Source: Lepas anatifera
Lineage: Eukaryota > Arthropoda > Thecostraca > Lepadidae
Direction: 5' to 3'
Assembly: GCA_034440635.1 (NCBI GenBank)
Contig: JAOTON010001078.1
Coordinates: forward strand, 946,001-1,010,000
DNA length: 64,000 bases
Below the pieces are notes generated by a model, which worked only from the letters and a program-made list of their open reading frames with translations, was not told where the DNA came from and did no database searches. Numbering within the stretch: the first letter of the stretch is position 1; every line of letters starts with the position of its first letter. Made by a program: the position numbers and the translations under genes. Of the stretch, positions 37,473 to 49,400 are shown piece by piece.

Positions 37473-40400
37473 GTCAGTGACCCTCTGGAGGACAAAACTG
37501 CCATCAGAGCTCTGTTTAAACAGCTTTCGTGGCCAGATCCTGTTTTAACACACGGGCGTAGCGTTGGAGAGGTACTGTGAATTCAGCTGGTGAATTGTTG
37601 CTGCTTTCAGTGATTAATATTTGATTTACCTTAGCACTGGACAGAAGACACGTCTTGCAGTATGAACACCCGGAGACAGGGTTGGACCTATTTGTGTCGA
37701 CTACAGAATCTGGGATAAAGCATGACGTTAGGCTGCTTGATTTTGTACTCGGCGTCGAAAATCGGCTGGTATCCTGCCCATTCTGATTCGTTTTTCATTA
37801 AACGAAAAAGCGAATCAGAATGGGTGTAAGACTGGAGAGCCTGGTCCCAACGTCTCTCTGTGAAGCGTTGGGACCGGGCTGCCCAGTCCTACACCCCTTT
37901 TCCATTCGATGCGGCTTCAGAATTGTTGTTGCCACCAGAGAGGGGGAGGAGGGAGGACTGATGGATGTACCTGAAACATCTTATGCCAAGGACGAGTGTA
38001 AGGGTACGGGAACCCCAACTCGAAGGTTTTTCCTGAATCTAGAGGGAATGTTTTTGTCTCAGCGAGGAGTCAAGTTTCACTGATGATCAAGAGCTCACTG
38101 AACTGAATCACTGATCATCCACCATTGTTGTCAATGGCGACATTCTTTTGATACACATAATGGTACACATTCAGACATTGACATCAACAACCTTATCTTC
38201 TAAGATTAAATGAAGATAGATCGCCGTCAAAAGACAGTGAAGGAAATTAGTTGTAATTTCAATTACAAACGCGGAACGAGTAGCATGCCTTAGCTGTATG
38301 GTACGTTCATTCGATCATTATATTGAGCCCCAACACAGTGTAAGGCACAAGAAAGCCAGTGTGTTCACTGAAATGAAAGCACATTACAAATACGCATATA
38401 CATATATAATACATACATAGGACCAGGTAAGTGTGCTGTCAGAATGTTTTCTGCGGGAGATCAGAAGTGCAGAATTCCTGCAGATAAACAGAGGTGGAAA
38501 CATACCATGCATAACCACGTGTCGTTAATGAGCATGTTTTTATTATAATCGCTATGTATCATTCTTTAAAGTGAGCAGAGGGACCAGTTTTATCAAATGT
38601 CATGTCATGGGTTCATGTTCTGGACCGCACAAGCATTCTCTCTTTATCAATTTGCGGTTTCGACATAACAGCACCAGAGGCTTTAAGCTCTATGCATATG
38701 AGACAATTCTGTATGTGTTGTGTGTAGATCAAAATGACATCACCAGCGAAAGAGCATGGAGGATATTACTGTTTTACGCAAATTTAACATTGAACGCGAA
38801 TGGCCTGGTATGAAACCAGGAAACGCTGTGCGAAACCTAGAAGTCTTCTAGATTGTTCACTGGCTTCAAAGCACATCGATTTGTTCCTTCACATTTCATC
38901 TTCCGAAGAAAGCAGTAGCTGTTCCTTTTGTACAGTTTCTTGGAGACTAATTGTAACGCGTTGATCTTTTCTTTTGTTCGATATTCGCTGCAAGACGAAA
39001 CCCAGCGTTGCCATGACGACGACCACTCCTGCCCAGTGCCAGACAAATATCATAGTAGCGATCTTTTCCTGCAAAACATCGGAACACACCTTAGTAACGA
39101 ATGCATTAAAGTTAAAACCACGAATCTGGCAGCTGAAACGTTCATTTAGTCAGGTGGTTCTGACAATATCACTGGCTATCCCCAAAAATAGAGCTTTGGG
39201 GAGTGACGTCACCTATGTTTTGGGGAAGGAGGAGCACACCAGTGGGAAAGAGCATATTTACACCATTTACGTTAGACCTTACTTTGACTACTGTGACACA
39301 ATCATTGACGGCCCTATCACGATGACAGACGCAATGAGACTAGAACGCACACAAAATCGAGCAGCTAGGCTCATCACAGGAATAATGTTGAGAACACCGA
39401 CTGCGAAATTATACGAAGAACTTGGATGGACATCTTTGACCTCATGACGAAACATTCACAGACTTAATGTTTACTATGCTCTACAGTGTCAAACTTCTGA
39501 AGTCCCTACCTATATTAGATCTATCATTCCTCCCACAAGACTCAACGATGCCGGTAGAACCTTACGAAACGCACAAAACCAAACTGCACCAAGCTATCAT
39601 ACAAAATTATTTCAAAATTCATTCGTACCTAAAACCACACGGTATTGGAATACCACACCATTAACCATCAGGCAAAATGATTATCAATCTTTCAAAAGCA
39701 AGGTCTCAAAATACTACGGTCAGCCTCCTCCACCCAAATACCTTACACTAGGCTCAAAAACAGGTAATCGGCTACATACTCGGCTGTGGGTTGGTGCATC
39801 CACATTAAACTCTTATATTTACCAATTCAATATAACTGACTCTCCAAAATGCAGCTGCGGTCATCGTTCTGAAACTGTAGCACATTTCATACTCGACTGT
39901 CCCTTACATGACCCACCCCGAACCCTGCTTTTCAGAGCATTATCCCAAATACTCAACTTTAACTTTCGAACGCTAAAACGTGCATCACAAATAGAACTTC
40001 TCCTACGAGGCAGCGGCCTGAGCGCCAGCAGCGGGCGTGACGTCGCTTATTCCTTTCAGTCATTTCTCATCCATACCAAAAGATTCAGTGTTCGAAATTG
40101 ATGCAGCGACAGGCAGTAACAAACTGTGCTCCCCTGTTACCCGGTGCCCGAGTGGCGGTCAGCGATTGAATAGTTCAATGTTTATGTGTGTGAGTGCGTA
40201 TGTGTGTGTATGTTTGTTAGGTAACTTCTAAATTGGCTGAAGAGTGTGTAAGTTTGTTAGTTTGTGTGTGAAAACTGTAAAAGAGAAAAATTAGAATATG
40301 GTCTTGCGTAAACGTATATGGCGTATAGGAGAGAGGCACCAAGATTTAAGCTTAGACTTTTGTGCCAATCGCACATGAAACCATGTTGAATTTCTGCCAA

Positions 40401-43400
40401 TAATAAATGTATTTGTATTTGTATTTGTATTTGTATTAGCATTGTGCAGTCTCTGGTCCCCTGGCATCCGCCCCGGAGTAACCAAATACGGCGAGTCGGA
40501 GAACATAACCTTTTTCTTTGAGGAAAAAACCCTAGTCTGTGCAGAAGCTTCTAGCACCAGCGCGCGTCACGTTTTCCCCATGAAAAAGTCAAACAGACAG
40601 AAAGTAAAGAATAAAATGACACTGCTTTGCTGTCATTGAGGGTAGAGCAATATGAAGCGATACGATATAACAAACAAAAAAATGGTTTTCGGAAATTGGA
40701 AGCGAACCATCATCATTTACACGCTGCCATTATGTCTCTCTCCGGAAACTCATAACATTTAAGCTGGTGGGTTGCCTTACCTGGCGGTAGCTACCTGTGT
40801 CCCACTTGGGTAGTCCTTCAGGAGTGTTCAGTATGAACCCGACTTGGATGAACCAGCTTCCCTGCAGCAGCGTGAAGAACGCTCGCGCCAGCGCTGCCAG
40901 CACGCTCCGCCTGAGGCTCATCTCCAGCAGGACGGCGGCGATACATCCCAGCACGACCAGCAGCAGCAGCAGGTGCACGTCCGCCTCCAGCGCCGGCGTG
41001 CCGCTGCCGCCGTGGGTGGCGAAGAGCAGCGCCTCAGCTGAGAAGGCCAGGGCGGTCATGGCGTACTCGAGGCCGGGAAGCGGCGAAAGACCGGCGTAGT
41101 GGAGGATGTCGGCAACGGCGGCCAGTCCGAACGTCATGTACATGGTGGCGTGCTGGCCGTTGCCGATGGCGGCGAGATGGCCGTCCCTCCAGCCGGTCAC
41201 CAGCTCGCCTGTCGGGAGGGTGATGATGTTGGTGGAGAGTATGTTGAAGCTGATGCTGACGGTAATGGTTCCGGAGATCGATACTCGGTGGGAAGTATCT
41301 CAAAATGAATGAGAATAAGAAACAAGAGTACGCTGAGCAAGTTGTGCTAAGAACGTGTATAAATATCATTGGTCTTGGAACACAGAGACTACGATGTGAC
41401 AGCATTGGGAATTTTCCAGGAAAGCCAAACATGGCAAATCAATTTGACTTCGGATAACGCATACAACAAGGCATTCTTGTTACCCCACTGGATTGCACAG
41501 CAAAGGTTTGAATATTCGAATATATTTTCGGGCTTAGCTAGTACAATCAAACGAGTAATATGCCGACAGCATATTACATATAACAAACAATCAGTGTGGC
41601 CTCTTCGTTAGTTTATGAGCCCGATCTGGCTGCATGGCCTCGCATGATAATCTTTTTTTCTGAGCACAGACTGCTCAAGCGTGACCATGCATTTATTTCC
41701 ACAACAATACCCTGGTCAGAGTCGCAATAGAATAACGAGAACATCGCCGTCATGTAAGCTAAATAAACAGTGTGGTATTTGTGGATTGTAACTTTTATTA
41801 CCAAACCATGACTACTTTACCCTGTGTATAGATTCCAGGGCCGAGCGGTCCGCTAATTAAGTTTGCTACTTGCGGAGTTCCAAATCGTAGCGCAATAGCG
41901 GTTTTTATCGCCAAAAGTAGCGAGGTATCGGGTAGTGGAATCGAGAATTCAAAATTGCTTCCACTACCAACAGATTGAGTTTTAAAAGTTTGAAGAGTTG
42001 TATTGAGCGTGATAGTCATGATGATAATGTTATAAAAAATTAACCGGCAATTGCTCACAATATAATGAAATTGAAAACGCCAAAGGATATATTAATATTT
42101 CGACGACGTGTCTTCTTCAGAAACAAGTTTTGAATTTGAAAGTCATTGATAGCAATGATTTTTACATTCAATTTGAATTTAGGGTGAACAGCAAGCAGGT
42201 ACACGTGAAAACAATTTTTAACATCTTACGAAGCATACAGTGTGATGACCTAACTAAATTTTTGTTACTTAAGCAATGGCATCTAAAAATACATGATTCA
42301 GAAGCTACACACACATAAAAGTACAGGCTGCAACAAAACTATGGATGAAACCGTGAGTAAAACAATTTTCAGCGATGGATGTGTGGTGGTGTGGTGAGTG
42401 TTTATGCGTGGTGGTTTGGTCTTAAGTGGTGTAAGTGTAGGTGTATTTTTGTAAGTGTAAGTGTATCATGTATTTTTGTAGATGTCATTGCTTAGGCAAC
42501 AAAAATTTAGTTAGGTCATCACACTGTATCCTTTGCAAGATTTTAAAAATTGTTTTCAGGTGTACCTGCTTGCTGTTCGCCCTAAATTCAATTAAATTTA
42601 AAAATCATTGCTATCAATGACATTCAAATTCAAAACTTGTTTCTGAAGAAGACACGTCGTCAAAATACTAATATACTCATTGGCGTTTTCAATTTCATTA
42701 TATTATGAGCGATTGCCGGTTAATTTTTTATAACATTATCATCATACCAACAGATTGGTAAACGGGTTCCACCCATAACAATTACGTGATGGAGATTGAG
42801 ATAAATTTGTTCTCCATCAGTACAACAAAAGGAGGTTGAGTGAGTGCTTATGATGCGTAATTTTGTTTCCATATCATACAATAAAACTGAAATTTGTTTT
42901 TATAATACAGGTGAGCAGTAGTTTTGATTGAAATTAATTGAAAAGGAAAATGAAATCAAATATTTTAGGGCTTAAGTGGCGTTTTCTGATAAAAAGTATC
43001 AGTAGCCGAGTGGCGGGTAGCGGCTTTGCGATTTTGAAAAGTTAGCGCTAGAATCGGTAGGGGCTTTAATAATTTAGTTGTGGTGACCAGCTCGGATAAT
43101 TTTCTTAATCACTGTTTCGATGCCGGCCTAAGCGAGGTCTTCGAAAAAAATCGACTATTAAACGCTGTATAATTCACCTTAAAGGTCGGAACGGCTATTT
43201 TTGCTAGAGACGGCTAATTGTGGTGATAGTTCTAACGTTGGTGTTTACCTTATGTTCTTATATGCTTTATGACTCCTCTTGGTTTTAATTCATTTATTTG
43301 ACAGGCACACTGGATGGTGTCCCTAAAGTCCCCTCTCCTATTATTCCGATATGATATATACGGACCCGGAAAGTTTATTTGGGCTTTCGTTGAGACAATT

Positions 43401-46400
43401 GATAAGCGCGTGGATAGGTTAATGATTTTTTAAATTCGTCCGTATTTGTTATGCCAAAAGGCCTTAAAAATGAGACCTGTATCTTGAGGAGATTGCCATA
43501 ATTGCGCTGTCGCACCTGTTCGCCTGCATCCTAGACATAGCGACTTCATAATGTCATGCAATATGGATGACATGTCTAGGCTACCTCAAGGCTCATATCA
43601 AGGGGAATGGTCGCAGGTCAAGACTGTGCCATTATTTTCAGGGTCATTGACATCATTCATGCATGGAATAGGCGATAAAACCTTTTCTAGCTCTCTCCCT
43701 CCCTCTCTTTTGAGCGAAAGTGCAGAATATTCAATTTCGCGGGCTCCATTAAAAGATGGAAATCCATGCTCGCAGTTTCATTTATGGTCAAAATATGTTA
43801 AGCAACAACTAACGGGTTGCTATCTTTCGCAATCCTTCTTAAAATTATTATGAGCTACTGTCTATCACAGTCGCATAAGATGATCTCCTGTTCCGACTCT
43901 GGAGCTTGTGTCTATAAACATCCAAGTGAGTATATCTAAGATCGCTATTGCGGGTTTCTAATTATCGACTCACCGATAATGCCGACGACCATGCAGAAGA
44001 GGACTACGATTCCCTCAATCGGGACTCGGGAGCCCCTTCTCAGTGGGAACGACAGGGTGGCGGAGTACCGCCGGTGGGTCTTTCTCGCCTGCAAACGGAG
44101 AGCAGTCAGTCACCTCTTCAACTGGGGACTTTCGGGACCGTGAGCGACACAGTTGTGCTGAGAAATAGTATGGATTATTTTATCTCTCAAGACTTTTTTC
44201 AATCTTCAGACCAAAGTGTACAAAGACAACTTGCATACCGTGAAAAGGACGGGGAATTGTATGAGTTATTAAGGATGAATCATACGGACCCTGTATTCAG
44301 GTAGAGCTGTCAGGAGAGCTCTCTCCTGACACTCTCACAGGAGAGCCTCGTTTTTCCAAACACTGGGATTGACCGGGGACGGGTCAGGGCAGCCCCAGTT
44401 CGGTGCCATGGGCGCCCTTGAACAGCACCTGTTCCGCCGGACCTGTGCCCCAGGCGATGGTGACTGGGCCCTGACCTCAATGCCAGCGATGTGTGTGCTT
44501 GGGCGCAATTACGAGTCTGTGCGTGTTTGTGTCCAGCAAGTGTGGGGTGCCGGTGAATACAGAGCGTGTACAGAATACGGAACGTGAGAGGTGCCTCGTC
44601 TTCAGTCGAACATCGTTTTTGCTTCAATCCTGTGTCTGTTATGTCCGCTGTTTTGTTTCATGCGCTGACCTTTGAATATCACCATCAGCTCCAAATGCCC
44701 TCGCAGTTCCGATGTTCACCATAACAAACCTCACGTGGCAGAGTTGTTGCTACGGTGGTATTATGTCTCGCTTTAAATGAGAATGCTGTGAGGTCGTGCC
44801 AAGGTTTTGCAGCATTTTGTTGACTGCTGCTGTCTTGAGGGTGTGTGTGTGTGTGGGCGGGTGGGTGTGTGTGTGTGTATGTGTGTAGACGGGTGTGAGT
44901 GTGCGTGAGTAAGGGTGCGAGTGGTAGAAGGGTGGCGTTTTGTTGTGGGTTTCATTGAATAATGTGCAGATTGCTAAGTCATTGTTCATTAGCCCAATTA
45001 GCCTTTTGAATCACCTGATTTGCATGGTCATCGGAGCTCGTTTTGCTAAGTCTTTGTTCATTTGCCTAATTAGTCTTTGTATCACCTGATTTGAATTGGC
45101 ATCGGGCCTCGTTATTTTGTGGATAAATTTAATGGGATAAATATAATTACTGTGCCTGTGCAAGCCTTTCGAACTGAAAATAAGAGCCGTCTACTCGTTA
45201 TCAAGCCAACGAGGGAGCCTCCTCCCCGTGGCCGCTACCAGTATGTCGGGACAGGAAAAGGGGGCAGGGGAGAGACATTATTTCACACAGAACTGTGCCT
45301 AAACGTGGTCCAGGGCCGTCAAACCGTTTGACGTATGGCAGGCGCTAAAAAGGGGGCCGTGATCACCACTTGTCTGATGCGGGGATCGGTTGTAGGTCTG
45401 ACGGGACCTCTAATCCTCTTGCGCCTCGTGGTATCCCGGCTGCACGCTGGTCATTGCTTAGATTTCACGCTTCTTTTACGACCGTCGCGTCGACCCTGAC
45501 GAGGGCTGCGAGTGGAGCGCTTCGTCGTTATACCGTGACTGGCCAGCGCGGTAGCCGCGGGCGAAAGCTCAAAGGAAAGTATGCGTGTTATATCTTTACT
45601 AGTACCAGAATCCGACGGGATCTAGCGTCGCAGACCGGGCTCACATAGTGCGAGGAATGCCGGGGTCGGTGGTCCGTACTCAGTTCGTGGCTGCAGGCGC
45701 TGACGAGCGTGATAACCCGGGGTCGGGTGAGTCCTGGATTGAGTGGCGGTGGCAGAGTCACCTTTCCTTTAAGGGGTTCGTTCGGCTTCCGGGGGCCAGG
45801 CCACGTCAATGGCTTGATGAGATCCGAGTCTCGCCCACGGTCTTGGATCGTGGTGTGCGGGTCTCTTTTGTCTATTTCAGGACGGGGGCGGGGTCAGACC
45901 GTGAGACACGGGCAGAGTACTCGACCCTGAGGTCGCTCCCCGTGCACGGTCCCGCTGGGTGATACTCATATCCAAGACTGGCTGATGAATTAAAAGGGGG
46001 AAATCCGATGCGGGAGTGAAACCACGAGTAAACCTCCACAGTGGGGTCGTGGGTTTTACAGTACCCGCCCCCTCGGGCTTTCCGGAGAGAGCATAAAAAT
46101 GGCGGCGCTCGCCACCGTACTTGGCATGCCTTCTCTGTCATCATTTTTACGACTTTTTCAAACTTTTAATGTTTGGCCATTTCAGGTCAGGGTCACCAGT
46201 ACAGGTTAAATGACCTGACCCAAAAAAGTTTAAGAGAGCATTAGACGGAAAAGGGTGAACTCATCTGATTGAAACTCATATCACATAATGGGCCTACCAA
46301 GTTTTCCAAAGTATGTTCTGGTATTTTTTATATCGATGACCTAAGGTCAGGTACGAGCCATGACCTCTCCATTGGAAATACCTGGGAAAATGGTTTTAGC

Positions 46401-49400
46401 TGAATAACTTGGCTACAAATTGTGATAGAGTATTTATTTTGACTGCATTAGATTTGCCTTGTCTTTGCAGTTCAAATGATATGCATTTTATCTAATTTGA
46501 CCTTGAAATGACCTCAGGTCAGGTCAAATCCTTGATTTGACCTAGCAAGGTCATATTATATATCATTCGATTTGGTTTGCCGCGAAGATTCATACAGTTC
46601 AAATCGTTTTGCTTTATCTTTACTTGTTCAGATGTAATGACCGAAAACCTTCATTTACTTGTTATCCCTATGACGGCATGTTTCGACCTCTGGTGACCAT
46701 AAATGTGACCTGAAAAAAATGATTCAAATATTTTCGATGGAAAAGTGAATGGGCTACCCAACACCGTTAACAGTTTTTCTCTACCTAGCGTGGTTCTCGA
46801 GATCTTAGGGGAGGGCTGGTACCCACCCCCCGTCAAAGCGAAGGTGGTTCAGATCCTTTCAATGCGCGTGCTTATAACTAAATAGGTCTAAAACTTACCT
46901 CCCAGTGACGGTCCCAGATATTGTACGTCCACCACAAGCCAAAGAGCAGGAAAAAGCATCCCGGCATGACGTGCCCCACGAAAGTGCCCATCCTGAGGCA
47001 CTGGATTCAGCGAGAACGCCAACAGTGAGGCAGGAGGCAGCCTCCAGAACTTCCCCCAAACAGTGAGAGTCAATGCGTGGTCACAGATCTGCACGGTCTG
47101 GGCTCTCGCAAAAGTATCCGAAAGGCCCAGATCGAGCTCAATATCTTCGGCTTGCAGGAAGACCTTGTTGAGATTCAAGGCTTCTTCGACGGCGTTCTGA
47201 AGCAGCTTTCGTCTTTCTCTGACTTCTGTTTTCCTTGCTTTCTGCTCTCCGGTTTCTGCCCTTTGATTACCAGAAATATTACAGACGACGTGGTGCAGAG
47301 TGTTTCAGTACGGCGTGTTTAGCTGTTCTGTGACGACAGGGCAGTCCTTTCCGGCCGGGGCGAGTTGAACAATCCCACTGTCGCCTGCCACCCTCCTATC
47401 AGGCGCGCCAGCAATCAGCAGACGCCTTATCGAAGGCACAGTTATCGCAGACTTAACAGGCACCCCAGGTATGGCGAGCGCTGAGTTGCATCAGAAGCAT
47501 GCTGAGACTCTGTACCACGCTGCAATCTGGTCACTGCCAGTGGTGGTCTGTGGACTCAGAACTCGGTCTGGAGAGGTTCCCCTGTGTGGGCGGCAGGTCC
47601 TGCACTGTCCACCGTGGTCCCGCACTCACTGTCCCCTGCACTTTGCCCCGTTGTGTGGACACTCACTGCCCCCTGCACTGTCCACCGTGGTGTGGACACT
47701 CACTGCCCCCTGCACTGTCCACCGTGGTGTGGACACTCACTGCCCCCTGCACTGTCCACCGTGGTCCCGCACTCACTGTCCCCTGCACTGTCCACCGTGG
47801 TGTGGACACTCACTGCCCCCTGCACTGTCCACCGTGGTCCCGCACTCACTGTCCCCTGCACTGTCCACCGTGGTGTGGACACTCACTGCCCCCTGCACTG
47901 TCCACCGTGGTGTGGACACTCACTGCCCCCTGCACTGTCCACCGTGGTGTGGACACTCACTGCCCCCTGCACTGTCCACCGTGGTGTGGACACTCACTGC
48001 CCCCTGCACTGTCCACCGTGGTGTGGACACTCACTGCCCCCTGCACTGTCCACAGGACGGTGTGTGACGGCTGAATCGAGCGCTGCGCCACGCGATGCGA
48101 CAGCTCGCACCTGCACTGAGGCCTCTGTTTGATATCGACGGGGAAGGGGGAGGGGTTCGTTGTCCCGGTCGACGAGGGAAAACACCATGCGCACCGTCAC
48201 ACGAGTGCGCTGTCCACTAGACTCCGCTGGACTGGGGTATACTGCACTGGAGTGGGGCGCAGGGGTGGAGGGTGAACACGCCATGCATGTATCTGCCCAC
48301 GTGTTAGAATCACCTCTTTTTCAAATAAGTTTTGAACTGTGCGAAAAAGTTGAAACAGTAAATAACGAGGGATCTCTATGTACAAATTGGGTGGAAATAT
48401 AATGCACCGAACGTATCTTATGGTGTGTAACTTCTAAGCTCTTTACTTTCAGACCCTGCGAAGATATAACTAGGCAATACCGATAATTTTGCAGATCACA
48501 GATGTGAAACAGATGTGATACTGTCTTGGTAACAAAAGAAGCAGTATATGTTCTTCCTCCGGAAGTGGCTTGCGTGGATTACATATATTGCGCTGGTTCT
48601 TTTTTGGAAATGGCTGGAAAGCAGCGGGAAACCTCATCGTAAAATCCGCGTGTAATATTGTTACATTCGACCACAGACCGCTACAAATCTGCATAGATAT
48701 ACATACACATGCTATATATATATATCTGAGACCAGTCACCTGTCGCTCAGAGATGACCCGGGTTCCCCGTCAGATGGAGTACATCGCCGAGACGGACCGG
48801 TACGTGAAGTTCATCAGCGGCTTCAGCGGCTCCCACGGTACGGCGGTGCTGCTGGCCAGAGGCGCGCAGGCCCTCTGGACGGACGGCAGGTACTACCTGC
48901 AGGCGGAGCGGCAGCTAGACTGCGGCTGGATTCTCATGAAGGAGGACTCTGGGGTGAGGTGTCGACGGTTGCGAACGGGAGACGGGCTTTCTTAGAGGAA
49001 GGGGCCCACACCAGCCGCGGCACACCACCTCATCTAATGTACAAAATGATAAAACCAACTAGCGGGATGCTTACGGATTCTGGCGTAGACTCAGAAGGAA
49101 ATTTCATGCATGTGATAGTCTAAGCCTCCGCGTGATGTCCCTTTTTTGTGCAGCACACCATGACTTAGATAGCCATGTTTTTTCGAACCGTTTGTTTTCA
49201 ATTCGCTGTAAATTCTAGAATTTTGGGAACTAGATAACTCGCTGGTGGGTTTCATTTTTTTCTGAATGAATATCCGTATATTTTGAGCTGAAGATACAGC
49301 ACGTGATTTCATTCGATGACAACCCTTGGACGCGTATATACACACTATAAATAGATGTGTAAATATGGTACAATACGTCAAACTCATATAAACAAGGGCA

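Larger units (their letters stand above)
37473..48773 (+). other. 11.3 kb aminopeptidase intron that contains a whole antisense gene
   Basis: Holds the hairpins at 37775-37896, the TMEM45-like gene on the minus strand (38889-46991), a LINE tail, an inverted-arm element, an AGGTCA-family element and a 37 bp minisatellite. The stretches 42760-43960 and 44331-45118 show no gene. Confidence 0.85.

Noticed and set aside
43948..44304. 118-residue plus-strand ORF as an aminopeptidase or new exon
   Set aside because: It overlaps, on the other strand, the TMEM45-like exon 2 whose splice sites and protein match are clear. No matching plus-strand exon partner is present.
47471..48132. Three long Cys/Pro/His-rich ORFs of 180-200 residues
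   Set aside because: They are the 37 bp minisatellite read in three frames; none has a non-repeat body or a splice context.
48750..48773. Alternative start of the second aminopeptidase exon at the upstream CAG (48750), with an in-frame ATG
   Set aside because: The phase would not fit the donor at 37472; the acceptor at 48773 joins D-E-H-Q to M-E-Y-I exactly as in relatives.
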